This document shows, piece after piece, positions 15,659-23,824 of a stretch of 64,000 nt of DNA (positions within the stretch are counted from its first letter, which is position 1; each line of letters opens with the position of its first letter). Source of the stretch: CAIYYO01 sp049299895 (lineage in GTDB: Archaea > Altiarchaeota > Altiarchaeia > IMC4 > QMZM01); contig JBAQYF010000014.1 of the NCBI GenBank assembly GCA_049299895.1, positions 13,041-77,040 of the forward strand, given 5' to 3'. The position numbers and the translations under genes are program-made. The notes under the pieces were generated by a model. It had not been told where the DNA came from, did no database searches, and saw only the letters and a program-made list of their open reading frames with translations.

Positions 15659-16429
15659 TTAAAACAAGTTCTTTAGGCCGGTTATCGAATCCAGCACCGC
15701 ATCAGGCTTTATGACAGACCTTTTAACGTCTCCCTTTTTGTGTTTCCCGCTGGTTACGAGAAATCCTCTCATGCCCGCTCTCTGCGCGCCGGCTATGTCC
15801 GTTATCAGGTCGTCTCCGATGGCTATCGCATCCTTCGGTTTTGCTTTCATGTCTGCCAGAGCCAGGTGGAGGAACTCTCGGGAAGGTTTTCCGATTAGGT
15901 GCGCCCTCTGTCCCGTCGAGTATTCCAGGGCGGCCGTATACGGTCCCCCGCAGAGCGCAAGGCCCTCGGGCGACCTCCAGTAGCGGTCCTTTTCCATTGC
16001 GATGAGGTCGGCTCCTGCAAGGAGGCAGTTGAACGCTTCATTCATCCGTTCATAAGTAAACTCGTTTCCGGCGTCTCCTATTATGACATGGTCCGGCTTT
16101 TTTCCGGTCCTCAGGATGCCCTCCTTCCTGAAGTCTTTGTATACGTCGCCAGTCGTGAGCAGGTAACACCTAAGTTTCTTCGTCTTCTTAACGTACCTGG
16201 CAGTTGCGATGGGCGCAGTGAACAACTCTTTTTCCCTTATGTCAAAACCGAATCTTTTCAGTTTCCCGTGAAGCGTCGACCGGCAGGACTGCGTAGCGTT
16301 GGATATGAACCTGAAAGAAAACTTATTATCCCGCAGGTAATCGATCGTTTCCGCGGCTCCCGCGATCGGGGTGTTGTCGGTGTACAGGACTCCGTTTATG
16401 TCTATAAGGAAGGAAGGCTTGGAAGCCAT
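15659..16429 (-). CDS. HAD-superfamily hydrolase, NagD-like (IIA)
   Basis: A 256-residue HAD phosphatase. Motif I is FLIDINGVLY with the nucleophile Asp but Asn where most members have the second, general-acid Asp (DxD), which is an oddity. FISNATQSCRST is motif II, GKPSREFLHLA holds motif III Lys, and IGDDLITDIAGAQRAGM is motif IV. The cap matches the IIA class (NagD, phosphoglycolate or 4-nitrophenyl phosphatase). Without the acid Asp, the activity may be weak or altered. It follows the Lrp gene by 7 nt in the same direction. Confidence 0.83.
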   Translation of the reverse strand: MASKPSFLIDINGVLYTDNTPIAGAAETIDYLRDNKFSFRFISNATQSCRSTLHGKLKRFGFDIREKELFTAPIATARYVKKTKKLRCYLLTTGDVYKDFRKEGILRTGKKPDHVIIGDAGNEFTYERMNEAFNCLLAGADLIAMEKDRYWRSPEGLALCGGPYTAALEYSTGQRAHLIGKPSREFLHLALADMKAKPKDAIAIGDDLITDIAGAQRAGMRGFLVTSGKHKKGDVKRSVIKPDAVLDSITGLKNLF

Positions 16430-16436
16430 ATTATTC

Positions 16437-16892
16437 TCAAAGATCGACCCCGTGCGTCTCTTTCATCACGTTCAGAACGAGCATGGTATAAGTCCTTTCC
16501 ACGTGGGGGATAGCCATTACGCTCTTTATGAACTTATCCAGTTCCTCTCTTTCCTTGAACTTGGCAACGATGATGGCGTCGTAGTCGCCCGTAACGTCGT
16601 AGAGCGCCGATACGTTGGATTTTTTAGCGATCTTTTCTTCTACTTCCTGTAGGAATCCGCCCTCCACGACCAGTCCTATCAATGCCGTCAGGTCGTATCC
16701 GAGCTTTGAGAAGTCCAGGTCCACCATGAATCTCTTTATGATGCCCATCTCCTGCAGCTTGTTGACCCTGTTGTAGATAGTGCCCTCGGCTACTCCCAGT
16801 TTTTCCGCTATGTCTCGGTGGCTTTTGCGGGCGTCCTTTTTCAGCTCTCTTAGTATTGAAAGGTCCAGGTCGTCTATCTTTGGCGAGGCCAT
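16437..16892 (-). CDS. Lrp/AsnC-family transcription regulator
   Basis: A 151-residue regulator. The N-terminal helix-turn-helix (DLDLSILRELKKDARKSHRD, then LGVAEGTIYNRVNKLQEMGII) is followed by the RAM ligand-binding fold with VTGDYDAIIVAKF. These proteins form octamers that respond to amino acids. It is divergent from glnA2, with 143 bp between the starts, so it may control glutamine synthetase as well as its own gene; this is inferred from position. The preceding region has a TATA-like TTTATAGG on the minus strand. Confidence 0.92.
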   Translation of the reverse strand: MASPKIDDLDLSILRELKKDARKSHRDIAEKLGVAEGTIYNRVNKLQEMGIIKRFMVDLDFSKLGYDLTALIGLVVEGGFLQEVEEKIAKKSNVSALYDVTGDYDAIIVAKFKEREELDKFIKSVMAIPHVERTYTMLVLNVMKETHGVDL

Positions 16893-17035
16893 GTTATATT
16901 TTTTGATTTACGCCTATAAAAGGGGTGAGATTTCCTTATTTTTTAGCCATTTTTTTGAGTATTTCAACAATTTCCCTGGAATTCTTAAGTAAAGAAGTTT
17001 ATATCATAAAGTATCTAAGTCAATCTGGTGATAAA

Positions 17036-18379
17036 ATGTCTAAGACAAACCCCGTTGTGAAGGACAAGGAATACGTGATGAAGGCTGTAGAAGAATGCGA
17101 CGTGAAATTCATAAGGCTCTGGTTCACCGACATACTGGGCCAGTTGAAGAGCTTTGCCATCACCAAGAACGAACTTGAAACCGCATTGACCGACGGCATG
17201 GGATTCGACGGCTCGTCCATCGAAGGCTTCGCGAGGATATATGAGAGCGACATGATAGCAATGCCCGACCCCACTACTTTGCAGATACTCCCCTGGAGGC
17301 CGCAGGAAGACGCGGTCGCAAGGATGTTTTGCGACATAATCGAGCCGTCGGGGAAACCATACGACGGCTGCCCCAGGTGGGCGCTCAAAAGGAACATAGA
17401 GAAAGCAAAGAAGAAGGGATACACCTTCAACGTGGGACCGGAACTGGAATATTTCTATTTCAAAACCGCGCAATCCCCTGAAGGACTGGACAACGGAGGA
17501 TACTTCGATTTGACCCCGTTGGACGTTGCAAGCGACCTGCGCCGCGAGACCGTGCAGAACCTGGAGCGGATGGGGATAATTGTTGAATACAGCCACCACG
17601 AAGTTGCGCCCTCCCAGCACGAGATAGACCTGCGATACGGCGATGCGCTGAAGATGGCGGATGCGGCCATGACCTACCGGCTGATAGTAAAAGAGGTCGC
17701 ATTGCAGCACGGGGTCCACGCATCGTTCATGCCCAAACCCATATTCGGACAGAACGGGAGCGGCATGCACGTCCATCAGTCCCTGTTCAAGGGCGACAAG
17801 AACGCATTCTTCGACGCCGACGACAAACACTACCTGTCGGATACAGCGAAGCACTACATTGCGGGGCTCCTGCACCATGTCCCGGAGATAACGTCCGTCC
17901 TCAACCAGTGGGTCAACTCCTACAAGAGGCTGGTCCCAGGCTACGAAGCGCCCTGCTATATCTCATGGGCGAACAGGAACCGCTCGGCCCTCGTTCGTGT
18001 CCCGACATACAAGCCCGGGAAAGAGAAGGCGACCAGAGCAGAACTAAGATCGCCTGATCCCGCCTGCAACCCGTACCTCGCATTCACGGTGATGCTCGCC
18101 GCAGGAATGGAAGGAATAGAGAAGAAATACGAGCTTCCCGACCCGATAGAAGAAGACATATACGAGATGAGCGCGCCCGAGAGGGCAAAGAAGGGAATAA
18201 CGACCCTGCCCGGGAGCCTGATCGAAGCAGTCAAGCTCACGCAGGAAAGCGAACTGGTCAAGAAGGCGTTGGGCGACCACATATTCGACAAGTTCATAGC
18301 GAACAAGACGATAGAGTGGGACAACTACAGGCTGCACGTCAGCAAGTATGAGATAGACAAATACCTGCCTATCTTATAA
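17036..18379 (+). CDS. glnA: Glutamine synthetase, type I-alpha
   Basis: A 447-residue GSI with FDGSSIEGFARI, KPIFGQNGSGMHVHQSL, NRSALVRVP and AELRSPDPACNPY. It lacks the adenylylation loop and the beta insertion, so it is the alpha subtype usual in archaea and Gram-positive bacteria. The ATG at 17036 has a GGTGAT ribosome site five bases upstream; a frame open to 16925 is not needed and would include the promoter. The leader TCTGGTGA (17024-17031) is identical to eight bases of the glutamate synthase leader. A TATA-like GTTTATATC lies at 16997-17005. It probably is the main housekeeping synthetase. Confidence 0.95.
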   Translation: MSKTNPVVKDKEYVMKAVEECDVKFIRLWFTDILGQLKSFAITKNELETALTDGMGFDGSSIEGFARIYESDMIAMPDPTTLQILPWRPQEDAVARMFCDIIEPSGKPYDGCPRWALKRNIEKAKKKGYTFNVGPELEYFYFKTAQSPEGLDNGGYFDLTPLDVASDLRRETVQNLERMGIIVEYSHHEVAPSQHEIDLRYGDALKMADAAMTYRLIVKEVALQHGVHASFMPKPIFGQNGSGMHVHQSLFKGDKNAFFDADDKHYLSDTAKHYIAGLLHHVPEITSVLNQWVNSYKRLVPGYEAPCYISWANRNRSALVRVPTYKPGKEKATRAELRSPDPACNPYLAFTVMLAAGMEGIEKKYELPDPIEEDIYEMSAPERAKKGITTLPGSLIEAVKLTQESELVKKALGDHIFDKFIANKTIEWDNYRLHVSKYEIDKYLPIL

Positions 18380-18384
18380 TCTTT

Positions 18385-18411
18385 TTTTATTTCTTTCTTT
18401 TTTTACATTCC
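18385..18411 (+). terminator. Poly-T terminator after glnA2
   Basis: Two T-rich runs (CTTTTTTTATTTC and CTTTTTTTA) directly follow the stop codon, the typical archaeal oligo-T termination signal. Confidence 0.55.
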
Positions 18412-18516
18412 TGATGCGTCTCTCCATTCGTCTGATACTTATCTTTTGCCGCTGCAACCCAACTCGCATGGCTCATATGATTTATCTATTAAACTTTTTT
18501 CCTGATTTTATTTTAT

Positions 18517-18593
18517 TTTATAAACCCTCGTCTTTTATTAAGGGGGGCGTAATACCTTAAAATAATCTAAAAAATTCTGGTGACGCAAGAAAA
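18517..18593 (+). promoter_or_regulatory. Promoter and leader of glutamate synthase gene
   Basis: A TATA box TTTATAAAC (18517-18525) predicts transcription from about 18,546-18,550, leaving a leader of about 45 nt. The leader ends TTCTGGTGACGCAAGA (18575-18590), including the GGTGA ribosome site, directly before the ATG at 18594. That whole 16-mer is the reverse complement of the two repeats downstream of glnA. Confidence 0.65.
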
Positions 18594-20189
18594 ATGGCTG
18601 AAACATACGGTAACTCCAGGTCCACATCCGGGACCGCGTTGAGAACGAAAGACACGACCCCCTGCAGCGGCATGTGCCCTATCTGCATAGAAGGCTGCCC
18701 TGTGCTCTGCGAGATAAGCAAATCCGCATTCCGCGGAAGAGAAGTACTCTACCCTGATCCCTCGTATTTCGGGCAGAGCACGGCTGCATCCTGCAAAGAC
18801 TATATGCTCGACTGGTCCGACTTCCAGATAATGGTGGACGTTCGGAGCACGAAGGGAATAGAAGCAAACAGCGACAAAGCCCTTTTCACGAACGTAAAGA
18901 TTGACACAAAAGCCGGAGGAATACCTCTATCCGTCCCTGTGACGATAGCAGGACTCGGCTCGACTGCAGTCGCCAAAAGGAACTGGGACGGCCTCGCAGT
19001 CGGAGCGGCAATATCGGGAACGATACAAGTCATCGGCGAGAACGTCTGCGGGATGGACCCGAAGTCAAAGTTCGACGCCAAAGGAAAGGTAACTTACTCA
19101 GAAGACCTGAAATACCGCGTCGAAACCTACCGCAAGTTTTGGGACGGGAAGCACGGGGACATAGTCGTGCAGACGAACGTCGAAGACCAGAGGAACGGAA
19201 CAGACGTATATGCCCTATCAAGCCTCGAAGTCAACGTCATTGAAAGAAAGTGGGGTCAGGGCGCAAAAGCTATAGGAGGAGAAGTCCGCATTACAGACCT
19301 CGAAAAAGCCCTGATGCTCAAGAAGAGAGGATACCTCGTAGAACCAGACCCTGAAGACCCCGCGGTCCAGGAAGCATTCAAGAACAAAGTATTCGAGTCA
19401 TTCGAGAGGCACAGCAGGGTTGGAATGGTCGACGAGCATGCTTTCCTAGAAGACATCGACTGGCTGAGGAGCCAGGGCGCAAAGAAGATATTCCTGAAGA
19501 CCGGCGCATACAGGCCAATAGTCGTCGCATTGACAATGAAACTTGCATCCGAGGCAAAGATAGACATGCTGACGTTCGACGGAGCGGGCGGAGGAACGGG
19601 AATGTCCCCGGTCCCCATGATGAACGAATGCTCCACGCCGACAGTATACCTGGAAGCGCAGGTATTGAAGTGCGCGCAGATACTAAAGAAGAAGAACAAA
19701 CACGTTCCCGACATCCTGATGGCAGGCGGATTCACGAACGAAGCGCAGATATTCAAGTCGATTGCCATGAGCGGATTCTCCCCCGACAAGCCCTTTGTTA
19801 AGGGAGTTGCCACCGGAAGATCCCCGATAACGGCAGTCATGAAGTCCAAATACTTCGTGGAACTGGCAAAGAAAGACGCCCTGCCGAAGAACTTTGCGGC
19901 CATGTACGGAAACCGCCCCGAGCAGTTCTTTATCGCGAATACCGAATTAAAAGAAAGGTTCGGAGGAGAAGCAGCTAAGCTCCCGTGGGAAGCGGTCGGT
20001 CTCTACACTTATTTCACCGACAGGATCGGCGTGGGACTAAAGCAATTGATGGCCGGAAGTAGGAAGTGGAACCTGAACCTACTTGAGAGAAGCGACATTG
20101 CGTCTATTTCCGAGACTGCCAAGAGGGTTACTGGAATACCTCTGATGGACGAACTCGATCAGGATGCGATGGTGAAGATGCTGGAGTAA
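18594..20189 (+). CDS. gltB: Glutamate synthase, FMN/Fe-S domain protein (archaeal type)
   Basis: A 531-residue protein matching the central FMN-binding barrel of GltB. TFDGAGGGTGMSPVP and MAGGFTNEAQIFKSIAMSG carry flavin-binding features. The N-terminus adds a cysteine cluster C24-x3-C28-x2-C31-x3-C35-x3-C39 that could hold an extra Fe-S centre. The glutaminase domain and the gltD-like subunit are separate genes in archaea and are not in the window. With the two glutamine synthetases nearby it would complete GS-GOGAT assimilation of ammonia, passing electrons to 2-oxoglutarate and glutamine nitrogen. Confidence 0.88.
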   Translation: MAETYGNSRSTSGTALRTKDTTPCSGMCPICIEGCPVLCEISKSAFRGREVLYPDPSYFGQSTAASCKDYMLDWSDFQIMVDVRSTKGIEANSDKALFTNVKIDTKAGGIPLSVPVTIAGLGSTAVAKRNWDGLAVGAAISGTIQVIGENVCGMDPKSKFDAKGKVTYSEDLKYRVETYRKFWDGKHGDIVVQTNVEDQRNGTDVYALSSLEVNVIERKWGQGAKAIGGEVRITDLEKALMLKKRGYLVEPDPEDPAVQEAFKNKVFESFERHSRVGMVDEHAFLEDIDWLRSQGAKKIFLKTGAYRPIVVALTMKLASEAKIDMLTFDGAGGGTGMSPVPMMNECSTPTVYLEAQVLKCAQILKKKNKHVPDILMAGGFTNEAQIFKSIAMSGFSPDKPFVKGVATGRSPITAVMKSKYFVELAKKDALPKNFAAMYGNRPEQFFIANTELKERFGGEAAKLPWEAVGLYTYFTDRIGVGLKQLMAGSRKWNLNLLERSDIASISETAKRVTGIPLMDELDQDAMVKMLE

Positions 20190-20191
20190 AC

Positions 20192-20216
20192 CGTCTTTTT
20201 CTTTCTTTTTATATCT
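20192..20216 (+). terminator. Poly-T terminator after gltB
   Basis: Repeated T-runs (GTCTTTTTC, TTTCTTTTTA, ATTTTTTATTTT) begin within a few bases of the stop codon, consistent with archaeal termination. Confidence 0.5.
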
Positions 20217-20256
20217 ATTTTTTATTTTATCTGTCTCTCTTTCCTAAATTCTATCA

Positions 20257-20574
20257 ATGGCAACCGAACTAAACGCGAAAAACTTTGATGATGCTATCAA
20301 GAACCCCCTCGTGCTCGTTGACTTCTGGGCTGATTGGTGCATGCCGTGCAAGATGCTCGGGCCGACCATAGAACAGCTTTCTGAGGAATACAAGGGCCGG
20401 GTCTTTGTCGGCAAGGTCGACGTTGACAGTAACCATGACCTCGCGGAAAAATACGGCATTATGAGCATACCGAACCTGATAGTATTCAAGGACGGAAAAC
20501 CCGTTGAGAATATAGTCGGCGCAGTTCCCAAAGGGACGATAAAGGCTGCGCTGGAGAAATACCTGAAAAAATAA
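20257..20574 (+). CDS. trxA: Thioredoxin
   Basis: A 105-residue thioredoxin fold with active site WADWCMPCKMLGP (WCxPC with Met), the cis-Pro motif SIPNLIVFKDGKPV and the C-terminal KAALEKYLKK. A cytosolic disulfide reductant; no signal peptide. It is a single gene between gltB and a convergent pair of small membrane proteins. The leader is too short for a ribosome site, so translation may be leaderless. Confidence 0.93.
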   Translation: MATELNAKNFDDAIKNPLVLVDFWADWCMPCKMLGPTIEQLSEEYKGRVFVGKVDVDSNHDLAEKYGIMSIPNLIVFKDGKPVENIVGAVPKGTIKAALEKYLKK

Positions 20575-20594
20575 GTAAAAAAAGAAAAAAATAT

Positions 20595-20933
20595 TTATTT
20601 CGGTTTGCTCATAGTAAAAGACAGCAGTCCTATCAGCAGCAATGCCAGGCCGAATATAACGAATCCTAACCCGGGCTGTTGAGGGAACAATGCCTCGAAC
20701 ATCTGAGCAAAGCCCCATGTAATAAATACAAGGGCAATGATGGTTGAAACCGCGGCGATCAACAGATAGAAGACTGTCTTTCTAATGGCGTCCAAGCCCG
20801 CCTTTACCCCGTCGCTTATGCTGCTTCTGATAGTAGTTGCGGCATAATCCACTTCCGTACGGATGAGCGCCTTGGTCTGATCAACCATTCCTCCGAGGAA
20901 TTCCTCCATGTATTTTCCTATTATATCAAACAT
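20595..20933 (-). CDS. Small membrane protein, phage-holin-3/DUF1469-like
   Basis: A 112-residue protein: an amphipathic N-terminal half (MEEFLGGMVDQTKALIRTEV, then a helical segment) followed by two membrane helices (VFYLLIAAVSTIIALVFITWGFA and LGFVIFGLALLLIGLLSF). This is the layout of the Actinobacterial holin-like/DUF1469 superfamily, which is not necessarily phage-derived. It is 4 nt from the next gene upstream on the same strand and probably forms a unit with it. The role is unknown; stress or envelope proteins of this shape are common. Confidence 0.65.
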   Translation of the reverse strand: MFDIIGKYMEEFLGGMVDQTKALIRTEVDYAATTIRSSISDGVKAGLDAIRKTVFYLLIAAVSTIIALVFITWGFAQMFEALFPQQPGLGFVIFGLALLLIGLLSFTMSKPK

Positions 20934-20937
20934 TTTT

Positions 20938-21183
20938 CTAGTCCCTGCGGGACAGAAGCTTGCTTATCACCATGCCTGCGAGGAACGCTCCTGCGACCCA
21001 TGTCAGCGGGCGCTCCCGGATCTTCTCTGCTACCTGCTCTTCTCTTTCGCCGACCATCTTTGCAGTTTCGTCGTATTTCTCGCCGATCCTGTCTCTTGCA
21101 TCTCTCAGGCCCTTGTCCATCTTGTCGCGCGCATCTTTCACTTCCCTTTCCAGCTTTTTTTCATCGAAAAACTTGTCAGTCAT
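20938..21183 (-). CDS. YtxH/DUF883-like coiled-coil membrane-anchored protein
   Basis: 81 residues: a highly charged coiled coil (about 1-58, rich in Glu, Lys, Asp and Arg) and a C-terminal short hydrophobic anchor (WVAGAFLAGMVISKLLS) ending RRD. This resembles DUF883/ElaB and YtxH-type proteins. It is followed by the holin-like protein, and the two likely work together at the membrane. A GGAGGAC ribosome site precedes the ATG. Confidence 0.7.
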   Translation of the reverse strand: MTDKFFDEKKLEREVKDARDKMDKGLRDARDRIGEKYDETAKMVGEREEQVAEKIRERPLTWVAGAFLAGMVISKLLSRRD

Positions 21184-21308
21184 TTTGTTTTGTCCTCCTT
21201 ATTGATTCAAGCGGTCTACATTGCTTGTTATAAATAGAACATCTAACCTAAAAAGCGCGGGTCACAGCATATTATTAAACCGTCATACAATATCTATAAT
21301 CAACTAAA

Positions 21309-22199
21309 ATGAGCAAACTATCAGAGCGCTTCGGCAGGGAACGGCTCATAACCTCCGAGATATCGCTTCCACGGGGTCCTGAAACGGCACGATTTTTGTC
21401 CGAGATAGCAGAGTACAAAAAAGCAATCAAGAGGATACACGCCGTAAACGTCGTTGACAACCCGGGTTCCATGCTCCTGATGGGGTCTCTTCCCGCGAGC
21501 ATCATTCTCAAGCAGAACGGGATAGAGCCCATCTACCAGGTCACGGGACGGGACAGAAACCAGCTCGGGATACAGGCCGACCTCATAGGTGCGGCAGCAT
21601 TCGGGATACAGAACGTCCTCGCGCTCACGGGGGATCCGCCGACGTGCGAGAGCAGCGATCATCCCAAGGCCCGGGGCGTATTCGACCTGAACTCGATAAC
21701 CCTCATAAAGACCCTGCGCGAGATGAATTCCGGGAAAGACCACGCAGGCGGGAAACTGAACAAACCGACCGATTTTTTCATCGGCGCAGCTTTAGCACCC
21801 GGGTCGCGCAGCCTGGATGCCGAGATAAAGAAGACCGAGAAAAAATTCCATGCAGGCGTTGATTTCTTCCAGACCCAGGCTGTATTCGAAGAGGAGACTA
21901 TGTCACATTTCTTCTCAAGGTACGAACTGTTGACCGAGGAAGACATCCGGAAAAAAGTGCTTTTAGGGGTCTTGCCTTTGTATTCGGTCGGCATGATAAA
22001 GTTCTTAAGGAAGATTCCCGGCATATTCATCTCGGAGAAAATAGAGCGCAGGATAAAGGACGCCAAAGACCCGCTTGAAGAAGGCGTGAACATCTGCGCG
22101 CAAGTAATCGATTCAACCGACGTTCTGGGGATAGCCGGAGTCCACATAATGCCCGCAGGCAAGCCCGCAGGCTTGTTCAAACTGCTGGAGAGGCTGTGA
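21309..22199 (+). CDS. metF: Methylenetetrahydrofolate/-methanopterin reductase-like protein MetF
   Basis: A 296-residue TIM-barrel flavoprotein. The N-terminal part has LITSEISLPRGPE with the catalytic Glu, the middle has VTGRDRNQLGIQADLIGAAAFGI and LALTGDPP, and FFQTQAVFE lies on a later strand. The family reduces methylene-pterin to methyl-pterin with a flavin. In some archaea MetF stands in for the F420-dependent Mer enzyme, which makes its presence informative about C1 metabolism, though here it is alone. A small cysteine-rich protein follows within 3 nt. Confidence 0.9.
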   Translation: MSKLSERFGRERLITSEISLPRGPETARFLSEIAEYKKAIKRIHAVNVVDNPGSMLLMGSLPASIILKQNGIEPIYQVTGRDRNQLGIQADLIGAAAFGIQNVLALTGDPPTCESSDHPKARGVFDLNSITLIKTLREMNSGKDHAGGKLNKPTDFFIGAALAPGSRSLDAEIKKTEKKFHAGVDFFQTQAVFEEETMSHFFSRYELLTEEDIRKKVLLGVLPLYSVGMIKFLRKIPGIFISEKIERRIKDAKDPLEEGVNICAQVIDSTDVLGIAGVHIMPAGKPAGLFKLLERL

Positions 22200-22201
22200 G
22201 A

Positions 22202-22510
22202 ATGCACGAGTTTAGGATATCCGGCGAAGGCATTGGCTCTATTGAATACGTCGTTCTGAAATGCCCGTCCTGCGGACGCATCCAGCGGTTCATGCACCGG
22301 CAGGAGTGCTTCGGCAAGGTCCCGAAGAATGCGGGATGCAAGCAGTGCCAGAAGGCGATACCCATCGAAGAGAACTGCCTGGACAATGACCCCCTGCCGG
22401 CAGATCCCGGAGAAAAGATATGCTCTCTTGTAAACGGCGCATGGGTGCCTGTACAAACCCGGAAGACAGAGTACAGGGCTGATTTCACTACCGCCGATAA
22501 AATAGAATAG
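22202..22510 (+). CDS. Zinc-ribbon-like small protein linked to metF
   Basis: About 102 residues. Two cysteine pairs, CPSCGRIQRF and CKQCQKAIPIE, plus C35 and H30 in HRQECFGK, would hold a zinc or Fe-S centre. The start is taken as the ATG at 22202, 3 nt after metF; a GTG at 22196 overlaps the metF stop. Being coupled to metF it may be an accessory subunit, comparable in position to MetV in acetogens although I cannot claim homology. No membrane segment is seen. Confidence 0.6.
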   Translation: MHEFRISGEGIGSIEYVVLKCPSCGRIQRFMHRQECFGKVPKNAGCKQCQKAIPIEENCLDNDPLPADPGEKICSLVNGAWVPVQTRKTEYRADFTTADKIE

Positions 22511-22511
22511 A

Positions 22512-23105
22512 TCAGGAGGAATTGCTCCATGCGTTTATCAGTTCTATGACCTCTCCAAGAGTCGCACTCCCTTCCGCCCACCTGCTTATCTGGTCTATTA
22601 CCTCATCGAGGGATATGCTTCCGCACGGGGCATTGTCTCCCGGCATGCTGCAGCAAATCTCGCCGTAGGAATATTCCTCAGGCGCTGATCCGTAGCTCCC
22701 GTAGCCTAAACCGAGCATCCCGCCGTCCTCTGCGCAGTAGTGTTCGCCGCACGAGTTGCCCCCGTCAAAGCCCACCGCAGAATAGGTCCATCCGCTCCCA
22801 GGCTCTTTGACGTAGAAATTCCAGTAAGCATTCGGGTCGCAGAAACAGTTAGATGACGGGCAGCCTATCCCGTTGATCGAACAGAGGCCGTGGCCGAGCG
22901 CTTGTCCGTAATACGCCCATGCTATTTCCTGGTCCGTTTCCTGCAGGACAGAGTAAGCGTTCGCATCCTCAGCGGTCGTAACGCATTCTGCGATCGACTG
23001 ATCCGGGGTGTCGATCACGACCGCAACCCTTGCTGCGCAAGCAGTATATGCAAGTAAAAGGGCGCATAATAACATCGGTCCGTATCTTTTTTGGTGTATT
23101 CTCAT
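22512..23105 (-). CDS. Secreted DUF4430-like protein with dockerin-like tail
   Basis: 197 residues with a signal peptide (basic start, MLLCALLLAYTACAA). The mature part has several cysteines and aromatic motifs (AYWNFYVKEPGSGWTYSAVG, as in DUF4430/transcobalamin-like domains). The C-terminus SISLDEVIDQISRWAEGSATLGEVIELINAW resembles the paired helix repeats found at the end of many archaeal surface proteins. It probably is exported and may bind a cofactor or partner protein. It is divergent from a winged-helix regulator gene, with two operator-like sites between. Confidence 0.6.
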   Translation of the reverse strand: MRIHQKRYGPMLLCALLLAYTACAARVAVVIDTPDQSIAECVTTAEDANAYSVLQETDQEIAWAYYGQALGHGLCSINGIGCPSSNCFCDPNAYWNFYVKEPGSGWTYSAVGFDGGNSCGEHYCAEDGGMLGLGYGSYGSAPEEYSYGEICCSMPGDNAPCGSISLDEVIDQISRWAEGSATLGEVIELINAWSNSS

Positions 23106-23149
23106 TTTCAGGATTATTATTACATACTGGCAGACAGGGCATTAATATA

Positions 23150-23188
23150 ATCCAAAAAGGATATTAACTATTATCCAAAAAGGTAATA
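23150..23188. promoter_or_regulatory. Tandem operator sites between secreted protein and regulator
   Basis: ATCCAAAAAGGAT (23150-23162) is a perfect palindrome, and TTATCCAAAAAGGTAATAA (23171-23189) repeats its core ATCCAAAAAGG exactly 23 bp further, about two helical turns. They lie just before the ATG of the winged-helix gene and inside the divergent promoter region, so they are likely binding sites for that regulator. Confidence 0.6.
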
Positions 23189-23197
23189 AGCCTGAAA

Positions 23198-23707
23198 ATG
23201 ACGACACTATTCAAGATACTTGGAAGCGTAAAGAGAAGGGATATCCTCAAATTGCTTCGTAACCGGGAGATGCACATAAGCGCCATCGCAAAAGAACTGG
23301 GCATATCGGTCCCGGTGGCACTGAAACACATCAGGCAACTGGAAAGCGCGGATCTTGTCACCCGTACAAAGGTCGGGAACGCGCATCTGATAAAGATCCC
23401 TGCGGACCGGACGAACTACCTGGACGGCATATGGTCTCTGCTCTATGAGCCGATGATCCTTGAAACAAAAAAAGGGACGAGCCTCCTGGACCTCCTGCGC
23501 AGGATGCCGGAGATAGGAATAAAGAAGACACCACAAGGCTGCTACATCAACTCCGTCGACGGAAGAGAAGGATTCTTCGTCTACGAGATCAACGGAAAAC
23601 TGTCGGACGAGCCGATTGATCGATACAGGATATCAGGCGACGTGGACCTGGAAATAAAGAGGCTTATACCGGCGCTTGATAAAAAGATAAGGATAAAAGT
23701 ACAATAG
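23198..23707 (+). CDS. Winged-helix (ArsR-like) transcription regulator
   Basis: 169 residues. The first 75 form a winged helix (LFKILGSVKRRDILKLLRNR, then ISAIAKELGISVPVALKHIRQL, and a wing LVTRTKVGNAHLI). The C-terminal half is unfamiliar, with YINSVDGREGFFVYEING, and may bind a ligand or dimerise. Palindromic sites in its promoter suggest autoregulation and control of the divergent secreted protein. Gene ends 3 nt before an unrelated remnant. Confidence 0.8.
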   Translation: MTTLFKILGSVKRRDILKLLRNREMHISAIAKELGISVPVALKHIRQLESADLVTRTKVGNAHLIKIPADRTNYLDGIWSLLYEPMILETKKGTSLLDLLRRMPEIGIKKTPQGCYINSVDGREGFFVYEINGKLSDEPIDRYRISGDVDLEIKRLIPALDKKIRIKVQ

Positions 23708-23817
23708 GGGGCAGAGAGGCATCACATCGCCTACGAAAACAGCGTCATACTCCTCTTTTAGGAGATTAAAAAGTTTTCGCCCGGTGCTTCATCGATGAGT
23801 AGCCGGATATTTTTCAT
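23707..23817 (-). pseudogene. Decayed DUF5615 (PIN-like) toxin remnant
   Basis: On the minus strand, starting 7 nt after the DUF433 stop, an ATG opens MKNIRLLIDEAPGENFLIS and stops; just past the stop, in frame, KEEYDAVFVGDVMPL continues. MKxLLDENLP... and ..GYDVVFVGD are the opening and second strands of DUF5615 nucleases, the usual partner of DUF433 antitoxins. The rest of the toxin is missing. It looks like a truncated dead toxin left next to its antitoxin. Confidence 0.55.
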
Positions 23818-23824
23818 ATGTTCG

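Noticed and set aside
17015..17878. A 287-residue minus-strand frame opposite glnA2
   Set aside because: It is the antisense shadow of a strongly conserved gene; its composition mirrors the codon use of glnA2.
20595..20933. A prophage remnant because of the holin-like protein
   Set aside because: The family is widespread in non-phage contexts and no other phage gene is nearby.
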